Below are positions 1 through 9,961 of a DNA stretch of 64,000 nucleotides, piece after piece. Below the pieces are notes generated by a model. It saw only the letters and a program-made list of their open reading frames with translations, did not search any database and was not told the origin of the DNA. The stretch is from contig VICG01000003.1 of assembly GCA_008692225.1 (NCBI GenBank), positions 2,535,501 to 2,599,500 on the forward strand, read 5' to 3'. The translations under genes were made by a program, and so were the position numbers. Numbering within the stretch: position 1 is the first letter of the stretch; every line of letters begins with the position of its first letter. Origin of the DNA: Monilinia fructicola (taxonomy: Eukaryota > Ascomycota > Leotiomycetes > Helotiales > Sclerotiniaceae).

Positions 1-74
1 TATCTCGTGTTTCTATCTTCCAGACCACTTCAAAGCACCTGCATTCTGCCAACGTCCGAAATAATATAACTTCA

Positions 75-1913
75 ATGGCAGCGTCTTTAACACGAGCATT
101 GCCAAAACCGAAATACACAGGTGAAGAAGAAGAAATTCCACAACATGCGCAGCAGAGAGGTCCTCGAATTTTAGGCGCAGGTGCTCTGGATGATACGCAG
201 ATTGTATTAAAGGTTTGGCTTTCAACCCATCAACACCGAGATGTTTCTTCTAACACAGCCTTACAGAAAACCGGTCCTCCCCCATATGGCAATCGAACGG
301 GATGGCGTCCGCGAGGGCAAGAAGACTTTGGTGATGGAGGTGCCTTTCCAGAAATCCCCGTCGCACAATATCCCCTAGATATGGGACGCAAGTCTACGTC
401 CTCGAATAATGCGCTAGCTCTTCAAGTCGATGGCGAGGGAAAAGTCAAGTACGATGCCATAGCACGACAAGGTCACAACGACAAGCGAATCGTGCACGCC
501 TCCTTCAAGGACCTTATACCTCTTCGACAACGAGCTGATGCCGGAGATATCAATTTGGATAGACCGAGTGAGGAGGAAGTTGCCGCTTCTACGGAGCGAA
601 CGAAGAACGCCTTGGCAACTCTTGTTAGTGGGGCGGTAGCTGCGCAAAAGCCCAAGAATGTCAATGTTGGAGCAAGAAAGGATCCTACGTATGTCAGATA
701 TACTCCGGCGAATCAAATGGGCGACAATTCGAGGAAAAATGACCGGATCATGAAAGATTGTGGAAAGGCAACAGGACCCTATGGAACCTCCCAAATTCAA
801 ACATAAGAAGATCCCCCGTGGCCCCCCAAGTCCTCCAGCTCCAGTTATGCATTCGCCCCCCCGAAAGTTAACAGCAGAGGATCAGGAAGCTTGGAAGATA
901 CCACCTCCAGTTTCGAACTGGAAAAACCCTAAGGGTTATACGGTTCCACTTGACAAAAGATTGGCTGCGGATGGAAGAGGATTGCAGGATGTCACTATCA
1001 ACGATAAATTTGCGCAATTTGCAGAGGCTCTTTTCACGGCAGACCGACATGCACGAGAAGAAGTCAAGCAGAGAGCATTGATGCAGCAACGGCTGGCAGA
1101 GAAGGAGAAGGCACAAAAAGAAGAGCACCTTCGTATGTTAGCACAGAAGGCACGGGAAGAGAGAGCCGGAGCTGGCGCTGGGTCGAGAAGGCGAGACTCG
1201 AGATCTTCTAGGTCTCGCTCGGGGAGCTACAGTGATTCTGAATCTGAACGATCCAACAGCGACGACGAAGAATTCAGAGAGCGAGAAAAGATGCGTCAAG
1301 AAAAACGCCGAGATGAAGAACGAAAATTACGGCAGTCGCGTATGGGAGCCGAGAGGAGGATTCAAATGATGGCGCGGGAGCAAAATCGAGATATCTCGGA
1401 GAAAGTGGCTTTAGGGTTGGCCAAGCCTACACAGTCAACGGAAAGCATGTTTGATTCCAGATTATTCAATCGGACCAGTGGATTTGATAGCGGGTTCAAC
1501 GAGGATCAGGCCTACGACAAACCCCTCTTCGCTGCCCAAGATGCTATCAGTAGCATCTATCGACCACGGCAGAACATGGATGACGACGATGATGAAGCAG
1601 CGGCTGAAGGGGAGATGGCGAAAATACAGAAGAGTAATAGATTTGGCGATGCTCTTGGCAAAGGGACGTTTAAGGGTTCAGCAGATGTTGAGGTAAGAAA
1701 TACCCCATGGTTTCAACTGGGCGTGGAGCTAATTTGAGGGGTGAACAGGCGAGAGAGGGGCCCGTACAGTTTGAAAAGGATGCTGGGGATGTTTTCAATG
1801 TGGATGATTTCCTGAGCAAAGTCGGCGAGAGTTCTAATAAGCGAGAGTATGGGTTACAGGAAGGCGAGGAAAGGTCCAATAAACGTGCGAGGGTCGATGA
1901 GGATGACGATTAA
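75..1913 (+). CDS. PRP45: Pre-mRNA-processing protein 45 (SNW/SKIP family), one apparent frame break
   Basis: SNW-domain splicing factor, a nuclear component of the activated spliceosome (NTC-related complex). The family signature SNWKN lies in the segment PPVSNWKNPKGYTVPLDKR, followed by the conserved DGRGLQ region, a charged coiled-coil-like stretch, an RS-rich patch (about 1180-1250) and an acidic C-terminus. Exons: 75-212, 267-1692, 1749-1913. Intron 1 (213-266, 54 nt) has a CTAACAC branch site and is a multiple of three without a stop. Intron 2 (1693-1748, 56 nt) starts GTAAGA and ends CAG. Reading switches by one base near 753-755: ATCATGAAAGATTG should read as ATC ATG AAG ATT G, so one A is extra. 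Without it the product is about 575 residues, normal for the family. The start is the first ATG, and the protein begins with the family-like SLTRALPKPKYTG. The gene is expected to be essential, so a base-call error is more likely than decay. Confidence 0.95.
213..266 (+). other. PRP45 intron 1, in-frame and stop-free (54 nt)
   Basis: Donor GTTTGG, branch-site-like CTAACAC at about 250-256, acceptor TTACAG. Removing it joins IVLK to KTGPPPYGNR, as the family requires. Because it is 3n long and lacks stops, retention would add 18 residues rather than truncate the protein. Confidence 0.85.
753..755 (+). other. Apparent +1 frameshift in PRP45
   Basis: The AAA triplet within TCATGAAAGATTG puts the following SNW domain out of frame. 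Dropping one A restores the codons for RIMKIVERQQ. The position is inside a conserved part of the protein and shows no splice signals, so an intron does not explain it. Confidence 0.85.
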
Positions 1914-3144
1914 AGGGTTGGTCACGAGGACTTGCATGGACGGACGGCGTTGTATCAATAGTTGGTCTACGGGATTGAGGGCAACCTGTGTACCATTTAA
2001 GCCTCTGACGTTTGTGCATTGACAAACATATTACCCTTCAGAGGTGATGGCAAAGTGTCACGGGTCATGGGTCAGAGGGGTCTTGATAGCCATTTGAGGG
2101 GAGTGAGGGAGGCCAGCGGGGCGGGGTTCTGGAGCTCATGGTGAAAGAATTCAAATGGTTGACCCACTCCAGGTCTGCTTCCCTAATACAGTAGGGAAAT
2201 CAAGGAGATTACCTAGTCTACATCCTAGCATCCAAGGTTGGGAGTGAAAGTTCTCATTATGGAAATACACGTGACTCAGACCCGCTGGAGATGTCTAATG
2301 GAAAAGTAGTTGTAATTTGTTGAGATGCATTTATTTCTAGAGCGCCATTAGGTTATTTCTTATTAATTACTAGGTAGGTCGTTGGTTGTTTGATCAAAGT
2401 TTGAAAAGTTCCTCAATTTTCCTTTTCCTTTTCTTTTTCTTTTCCTTTCTAGAGACGAATTCTAATTAAGCCCTGTTCCAAGGTTTGCTTTGATATTTTA
2501 CACATAGCTGGAGAGCTCTTGTGAATGTTAAAATGATACGGTAGTACAGCACAGTAGTGGGTGGTGGGTAGTGGGTAGTCAGTCGTGTCTAAATAGGGCA
2601 GGGACTTGGCAAGTTGGGATGATACTCGTACGGAGTACAGTAATGATGACCCGTGGACTCGGTAAGTATTCTGTACAAGTAGTACTCGCGTACTGTGGTA
2701 CCCAATCATCGCAGTAGTAGTTATTATCATTAGTACAAGTATACAAGTAGAGGAGACTCGTAGTAGTCATAAGTTGTATGGATGTCACATTGTTATATTG
2801 TCATGTTGTCATATTGTCACATTGTTATATTGTCATATTGTCATATTGCCATATTGTCACTACTCAACTACTGTACTTGAGCTTGAGCTTGATTACGTGA
2901 CTATTGGGTTCCTGGGTAGCTAGGTACGGTGGTACCTAGTAGTTATGAAAGTAACCTTGGGACCTGGACATGCTCGGATTTTTCTCTTGATTACGCGGCC
3001 ATGGGATAAGTTGGATGACAACAACTGTCCACTGTCTTTTCATCCGATTGATTTACATCATCACCAATGATTGACGACACCTTGCTCTTGGCTTTATCAC
3101 ATGCTTTTTTTTAATGGCTGATGATGAAATGGGGTTCTTCTATA
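1914..3144. other. Intergenic region downstream of PRP45
   Basis: No supported gene. It contains a pyrimidine-rich run near 2415-2452, scattered TAGTAGT/GTACTC low-complexity sequence, and an 8-bp tandem repeat at 2789-2860 (listed separately). The right edge is the TIR element at 3145. Confidence 0.6.
2789..2860. repeat. 8-bp tandem repeat, nine units
   Basis: Nine consecutive variants of ATTGTCAT (ATTGTTAT, GTTGTCAT, ATTGTCAC, ATTGCCAT) fill exactly 72 bases. Most unit differences are transitions. Confidence 0.85.
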
Positions 3145-4604
3145 ATCGAGCTCCCTGTATCATGCACGTCCCTGTATCTTGCACGCTTTTCAAAAAAGTC
3201 GAAAATTAACAAATAAAATTAATTAATAAAAAACCTATTAATATTATAATGTAAAATTTAAATATTATATATTTTTAGTAATTTTAAATAATATTATAAA
3301 AAAAAACTTGTAAAATTAGATGTTTTTAAATATTAATTATAATTTTAAAAATGTATATTTAATTATTATAAAAAAAATTAAATAACTTTTTTATAAATTA
3401 TAAAAAAATAAATATTTTTATTTAAATAATATTTTTTTATAATATAAAACTTTAAATTAACAAAAGAAACTAGAATTTTTTATAAAACATTTAAAGATTA
3501 TATCAAATATAATTTATTAAAAATTAATAATTAAAAAATATTTTATTGAAAATAGTTTTATTATAATAAACTAAAAATAACTTAATTAAAAAATAAAATA
3601 TTATATAAATATTAATTAAAAATTTTATATTTTTAAAAAAAAAATCGAAAGTTTAATAATAAAAGAAATAAAGAATATATTATAAAAAATTTAAGAAAAG
3701 CTTATTGTTTTATATTACGTAATATATAATACTTTTTCTAATTAAAAATTTCTTTTTATAATATCTATAAATAAATCAAAATTTTTTATCAAAAAAAATT
3801 GAAAATATATTATAAATTCGATTTAATATTGAATTTAAAAAGATTTATTTTTTGATATTAATATTATTTTTCATATATTAATCGCTATAGAAAATCAACA
3901 ATTTGAATTATAAAATTTTTATTTAAAAACAATTATATAATTTTTTATTTTAAAAAAACTTATATATAATAAACTTATAAAATAATAAATATTATATATT
4001 ATTTTTATATAATATAATATATAATTATATTCTTTAATTTTAATTTAACTTTATTTTTTATATTAATTAAATTTTTAAATAAAATTATTTAAATTTAATT
4101 TAAAATAAGTTTTTTTAATTAAAAACTATTTTTATATAATTTTTTTATATATTTACTTAATTAAATCTTATATTTATTGATATTATTATTATAAAGTATT
4201 TTTTTTCAATTATTTTATTTTTATATTAAATCTTTTTTATTTTTTTTATTTTTAAAATTCAATATAAAAATTAAATTATGATATTTTTAAAAAATTTAAA
4301 AAACAAATCTTAAATTATAAATAATAAAAATACTAAAAAATAAAATATAAATCTTTAAAAATCTTATAGTTTTTATTTTATTAATAAAATATTAATTAAA
4401 TCTTTTTATTATTTTATTAATATTAATTCCAATACTATATAATATTTTATATTCAAAAAATTATTATTATAATCTATTTATTTTAATTTATTATTATATA
4501 AAATTTCAGATCATTTTAATAATTAATTAATTTATAATTATTTATTTTTCGAAAATGTTAAAACGTGCAAGATACAGGGGCGTGCATGATACAGGGAGCT
4601 CGGT
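3145..4604. mobile_element. TIR element family 1, complete copy (MITE-like, about 1.46 kb)
   Basis: The ends are inverted repeats of about 45 bp. The left end begins ATCGAGCTCCCTGTATCATG and the right end, reverse-complemented, begins ACCGAGCTCCCTGTATCATG; only a few mismatches follow. The dinucleotide TA flanks both ends (3143-3144 and 4605-4606), as expected for Tc1/mariner-type insertion. The interior is almost pure A/T and codes for nothing. The ends keep G/C and CpA sites while the core has none left, consistent with RIP of the core. A second copy with mutated ends starts at 32994. Confidence 0.85.
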
Positions 4605-4627
4605 TATTTGGATTTGGGATGGGCGAT

Positions 4628-4664
<37 letters not shown>

Positions 4665-6571
4665 AATGATGGGGACAAGGAAGATGTAAATTATAAGGTT
4701 CTTGAGGAAAGGGGGAAGGGGGGAAGGATAATTGATCATTACATCTATACTACCTAAGTAGGTACCTAGTAGGTATAAAAGGTATGGATGTGATGCATAC
4801 TGAGTGAGTATAGATTGATGGATTGATGGACTGATGGACTGATGGATTGATTTGATCGCTCAGTTAGAAGTTGACAGGCAATTCCAAGGTCCATGGGTTG
4901 CTTGGATGATTTATGGGAAGGAGTTAATGACTGGCTCATTGGCTCATTGGCTGGTGGCTCCTTTTGGAGGTACGTACTGTACCTAAGGTTACTTACTTCC
5001 GTTACTTACTTGCTTGCTTGCTTACCTACTTACTACCAGATACCTCCTACTCTAGATACCTCCTACTCGAGCTAGCTGGAGGTACATATTTCTTGGATCG
5101 ATCCATATTATAGTGACCTTCGCTCTTACCTTGTCGTACCTGTCTAGACTTTACTATCCATCCACGGGGTGATCTCAACTTGATTCCCAAGATTCCATCA
5201 ACTAAAAATAGCGTCTCAAACTAATAATAAAGCCATCTTTCCAATTATCCATTTTATCAATCATCTCGAAACTCGACCGTGGAGCTTTTGCCACACTGTT
5301 TACGAAGGATAAAGCTTCTCTTGTACAGCTGGACAATGGACAAGGCGATGTCAAGGAATCACCCCAAAACTTGAGGGTTGACAGTCAAAGGTCAAGAGTT
5401 AAAAATCAAAAGTTAAAAGTTGAAAGCTTCGTATTGGTTCTGGAAGCTATGATCGTCCGTTAGACCTTACGCAATTTTTTTAATTGATCCTTCTTATCTG
5501 TTACTTTTTATATCTATCTTGGCTACATGAAACGAAGGATCTTCGTTTTTCAACATCTGATGTTTATAACCCCCCACAGCAGCGTAAAGAGACGTCTCGT
5601 CATAGGAGGGGAAAGCCCTGCATTAATTGCGTTGGCTGGGGAGGGAGGGATGCTTTATCAAACAGGCAATGAGAAGTACCGACTGTTGGTTGGTGGCACA
5701 GTTCTGAACTTCTGATGTCTATTTTGGTATTTGGGGGGTGGGTGCATATCGCGGCGGTTGCGACAACCTTGAACAGACAATAACAGTTTTGTCTTTTTTG
5801 AAGAAGGAGAGATGAAGAGAGAGCAAAATGGATTTCATGTGGTAGGTCTACCTAGGTAGTATACTCAGTACTGATTACACCTTATACGACTATTGCTTGG
5901 CATGCTTCACTCAGTCATACCATACGGAGCACATCAATTGAACCCAATCCAATTCAAAAAGATAAGTGACATTCTTCTTTCCGTCCCCAGTCTATCATCA
6001 TCTACTTTTACTCATGTTATGGCTGGTTGTATCCTTTCCCGAATTCTCTTTCGATTCGATAATCTCAGATTCGTATCTTGTCCGCGTCAACCCATGTTCA
6101 CTAGCGTGACTACACGGAAAGGATTGTCAGCCTGCATATCAACCAAACCTTCTTTCTTTCCCGTCTTACCCCTTCTGAGTATCTCATCACTTCCAAAAAA
6201 TTCCAGAGCAGGCTCTTGGTGGAGCGGCCTGGTTTTGTCACTGGCTCAACCTATTATCACGTCTTCAATCTCCATATTTACCCGTTTTTTTGGATTTTGT
6301 TTGATAAGGTATAATAAGGTGTTCAGGCAAGGTATATACGAGTGTGTTGCCCATTCTTGATCAACCACAGGCAGACCTTGGGAATCTTGCAAGTGGCCCA
6401 AGGCAGTCACGCATATACGAAATAAAAGGCAGCTGGTTTTCCTTTGCTTATAACAAGACTCTTTGCTGAGAACTTGAACTTGAATTCGAATTCAAAGGAT
6501 CGTTGGAAGAAGAATCTTCGCTGGCTAGAAAGTCGTCCATATCAGTCGCTACAGCTCAAGTGTTACAAGGA
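4605..6571. other. Intergenic region upstream of the GH16 gene
   Basis: No confident gene. A (GAT)n run lies at about 4629-4670 and a TGATGGAT-type tandem at about 4815-4855. An open frame with ATG at about 5902 (152 codons, stop at 6360) has no recognisable domain and no splice context, so I do not call it. The segment just before 6572 is open in the GH16 frame back to about 6470 but has no ATG. Confidence 0.5.
4629..4670. repeat. (GAT)n microsatellite
   Basis: Uninterrupted GAT/TGA trinucleotides, ending in GATAATGAT, a few bases outside the right end of the TIR element. Confidence 0.9.
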
Positions 6572-7926
6572 ATGAATATGCCGTCCGATTCTCCGCCCAA
6601 ATATGAAGTCGATGATCCAAGTTCTTTGGCACCACGGTGGTGGGATGTGAGAGCTTGGAGCAAGAAGACGCTGGCGATTGTTGGTGCAGGACTCATTGTG
6701 TTAATCATCGTGGTGGTGGTGGTTCCTGTGGAAGTTTCGAAAGAATAATGCTTATCCGAACTACTCGCCATTGAACTATTCGTTGAAAGATACTTGTGAG
6801 TCGATCTCTCTCGCCTTATGTTTCATGGCAGGCATCTTATGTACCAGCATTATGGAGATATTTAGAGAAGCAAGATCTTCTCCAATATTCTTTATAGCTG
6901 GTGGTGATAGTTCTATCGTGGCCTCTAAAACTGTGCTTGAGTATTACAAAGAGGGCATCATTTTATTCCTAACTAACATTCTCGCAAGACTCAGGAACTG
7001 ATTTTTTTGATAATTTCGATTACTTCAATACCTACGATCCAACAAACGGTTTCGTTCATTATGTTGACTCTGACGTAGCGGCTCAATACAATCTGACATA
7101 TGCTTCACCCAGTCGCTCAGTTGTAAGAGTCGACACATCCGTCACACAGCTGGCAGCCATCCAAATGCGTCTACTGGTCGCTTCTCAGTCCGGATTTCCT
7201 CCAAGAAACAATACGCCGACGGTCTATTCATCTTCGACGTTGTTCATACACCTATTGGCTGTGGTACATGGCCTGCACTCTGGCTCACTGATGCCGACCA
7301 CTGGCCAGCCAATGGAGAGATCGACGTCATGGAGGCTGTCAATGTTGTGAGCTCCACAAAGAATCAAATGACCCTCCACACTTCGTCCGGCTGCTCCATG
7401 GACGTCAAGCGTAAAGAGACTGGAAAAGCCATCCATTCTTCATGTGTGAACAGCACAAATGCAAATGCTGGATGTGGTGTACATGGCCATTCGGAGTCTT
7501 ACGGTGCAGGCTTTAACGCTGCCGGAGGTGGTGTCATGGCGATGGAATTACGTTCCGCAGGTATCCGAATATGGCAGTTCGGACGAGGTGCTATTCCGTC
7601 CGATATCTCATCTGGTTCTCCAGATCCATCGACTTGGTCAGAAGCTGCTGCTGATTTTCCAAACACGGATTGCGATATTGACAGTCACTTCAAGAACCAG
7701 AGTATTTGTTGTGAACATCGATTTGTGTGGAGATTGGGCAGGAGAACAGAAGTTATATGATATTGATTGTAGGTCATCATTCCGATCCTCCCAAGATTCC
7801 TTCATACTAACGAGAAAAAAAGGTCCGGGTACTTGTACTGACTTCGTCGCTAATAATGCAACGGCATTCAAAGATGCTTATTGGGAATTCAATCATTTCA
7901 CAGTATACCAAGCTTCCTCAACTTGA
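6572..7926 (+). CDS. Membrane-anchored GH16 endo-1,3(4)-beta-glucanase-like protein, with three frame breaks
   Basis: Glycoside hydrolase family 16, acting on beta-1,3(4)-glucans at the cell surface or wall. The N-terminus is cytosolic, followed by a single membrane segment (TLAIVGAGLIVLIIVVVVV), as in type II anchored fungal GH16 enzymes. The catalytic motif is intact as GEIDVMEA, with GCGTWPALWLTD upstream. Exons: 6572-6795, 6989-7768, 7823-7926. The 193-nt intron ends CTCGCAAG and gives T-YSGTDFFDNF; the 54-nt intron 2 (7769-7822) has an ACTAAC branch and is in-frame. Breaks: one extra A at about 6740-6742, one lost base (or two extra) at about 7120-7150, one extra T in the TTT of AGTATTTGTTG (about 7702-7708). 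ATG 6572 is the first in frame, but open sequence continues upstream without ATG, so a lost start or 5' exon is possible. Either a pseudogene or, more likely, sequence errors. Confidence 0.85.
7769..7822 (+). other. GH16 intron 2, in-frame and stop-free (54 nt)
   Basis: Donor GTAGGT, branch-like ACTAACG, acceptor AAAAAAAG. Splicing joins YDID-C to PGTCTDFVANNA. The unspliced frame stays open, so splicing was inferred from the signals and from family continuity, not from a stop. Confidence 0.8.
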
Positions 7927-8603
7927 TTTCCAACTTTGGATGGGAGATGAGAGAGCGTTATCAGATTGTATCATGTGGAATTGAGTTGGGAAAATTATGA
8001 TGGCACTGCAAATGGATATGGAATGAGCTCATGATATTGGGGATAATGATAGATGGGGACTATACCAGGGGAAACGGCGTTCAGGGAAGCGCTAGACGCG
8101 ATAATTGATGGTTTTTGGTCTTCACGTTGAGGTCGTTTTCAAGACAACGTATGGTTACGTTATTCAAAGTATTCATATAGAAAGATTCTCTGGATAATGA
8201 TGAAATACAACACATTGTGAGAGTTTCGATAGAATGTGGCAATAACATAGTTCTATTTGTTGTGGCTTGGTGAGAAGATGTCATCTTGTATGATGAACCT
8301 CATAACTTGTATTGACAATACCAGTATTATATAAAAAAATACCTTGAATTTGTATCTTAATACAAAACAGAATCATACAAAAGGTCATTACTATACATCA
8401 CCTGGGCATCATTCTTCACGAGACTTTCTTACCAGAGTAGAGTAGCACCATTACAAGGCTTCTTTCATGGTGGTGCAAGGCCAAAGATCAGCCTCGCCAA
8501 AAAAAAAATTCTCGGCGGATTACAACTACAGGATTTCCATCTTCATCTTCAACGCCCCTTCTTTCGACGAAGACCATCGCCACTATCATCGTTTCAATCG
8601 AAA
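7927..8603. other. Intergenic region between GH16 and TIM22
   Basis: No gene seen. It presumably holds the GH16 3' UTR and the TIM22 promoter. An A-run (nine A) occurs near 8500-8508. Confidence 0.5.
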
Positions 8604-9300
8604 ATGAATGGGCCGGCTTTTAATCCTCCGGGAGGAGGTCAGCAGATGGTTGATCCTTCGACCGCTGCTGCTGTGAAAAACGTATGTTCACCCTCGATTC
8701 ACAACCAACACTTTGGACCCCTCTTGCCTGGGAGAGCATTGATACTAGTGATGGTTGTATTTGAACCTCGTGAATACTAATTTGGTTCCTATAGATGCAA
8801 ATGATTATGGAATCGTGTCCGGGTAAGACCGTCGTCTCGGGCGTCATGGGATTCGCCCTTGGAGGAGCCTTCGGTCTCTTCATGGCATCTGTATGTCCCT
8901 CCCCCACTATATCCGCCCCCCTCTACAATACAACTTAACCAACCTCGCCCATAGATGCAATACGATACCCCCATCCACACCTCTACCGCAGCCGCCGAAA
9001 TCACCTCTCTCCCTATGCGTGAACAGCTCAAGCGCGGTCTCAAAGATATGGGATCTCGCTCCTATTCCTCGGCCAAAAACTTTGGTAAAGTAGGTGCGAT
9101 CTTCGCCGGCACGGAATGCTGTGTCGAGGGCTTCAGGGCGAAGAATGATTTGAAGAATGGGAGTGATTGCGGGATGCATTACTGGGGGTGTGCTGGCGGC
9201 GCCGGCGGGTCCGCAGGCTGCGGCGGTGGGGTGTGCTGGCTTTGCGGCGTTTAGTCTGGCGATTGATAGTTATATGAGAAGACCGAGTGATGGGGATTAA
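8604..9300 (+). CDS. TIM22: Mitochondrial inner-membrane translocase subunit Tim22, one apparent frame break
   Basis: Channel-forming subunit of the carrier translocase that inserts metabolite carriers into the mitochondrial inner membrane (Tim17/22/23 family). Exons: 8604-8681, 8795-8890, 8955-9300. Intron 1 (8682-8794) and intron 2 (8891-8954) both start GTATGT and end ATAG; all exons are in phase 0. Visible features are the glycine-rich first membrane segment ([20 protein letters not shown]) and the [16 protein letters not shown] segment, whose paired cysteines and E..RAK..N pattern are typical of Tim22. In AATGGGAGTGATTGC (about 9159-9161) one G is extra; without it the frame continues [14 protein letters not shown] and ends [10 protein letters not shown] at a TAA (9298-9300), giving about 172 residues, normal for the family. 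As printed, the frame stops early at 9254. Tim22 is expected to be essential, so an error is likelier than loss. Confidence 0.93.
9159..9161 (+). other. Apparent +1 frameshift in TIM22
   Basis: GGG in AATGGGAGTG; two G would keep the conserved membrane segments 3 and 4 in frame to the stop at 9300. No splice site is nearby. Confidence 0.85.
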
Positions 9301-9961
9301 GGGGAGTCTTGGAGAGTATTTAGAAAAGGGGGGGGGGGGGGGGGGGTAAATCTTTAGATGTATAATATGCTGTGAACAGCTTACGTATGGGATTGGAGTT
9401 ATGGGCAGGCTTGGATGGGCTTCAGTGGTTATGTCGATACGTCTGTACAGTTATGACCTTGGGATCAATGACTAATTTCACTCCACGACGGTTTTGGATG
9501 TGGCTTTCGGTGATGGTTTGAGTTCCTTATCCTTAACCTCCTTGGATGGATTGGGGATTTATGGCAATTTGGCTGACCTGTTCATATATGGAGTAGAAGG
9601 CAAGCAGAGAGTATTCAGCACGAGCATGCATTGAGAATGAGTTTACAGATATCCTCTTCTTTGTGTTGTCTTGTTTCAGTATTTCTATACGTCTTTTGCT
9701 ACAAGCAATCGAGTCTTGCATGAATTTGTCTAGAACGAATCGCGTATCTAGGAAGGTTTCCATGGAAGGCGAGAATCTCAACCATAATCAGTCAAGGTGT
9801 CTAGTGGTCCATCTAAAAAAAATCGAACACCAGTGGTGAAGGCATGTATCAGAATACTAAACTCTCCACCATCATTCATCAAGCGATCACGACTCCCCAA
9901 ACGAACATCCCCCATCCCCTAGTATAATCAGTGAGTGCACACAGATCACTTGGTGGTGAAT
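9301..9961. other. Intergenic region between TIM22 and the MFS gene
   Basis: The two genes are convergent here. The only striking feature is a run of about 19 G at 9328-9346, 28 bases after the TIM22 stop. No gene seen. Confidence 0.6.
9328..9346 (+). repeat. Poly-G tract in the presumed TIM22 3' UTR
   Basis: About 19 consecutive G. Such runs can form a G-quadruplex in RNA and are also hard to sequence, so the exact length is uncertain. Confidence 0.85.

Noticed and set aside
5902..6360. 152-codon open frame upstream of GH16
   Set aside because: No domain, no codon or composition pattern of a protein, and no splice context. It may be chance or part of a UTR.
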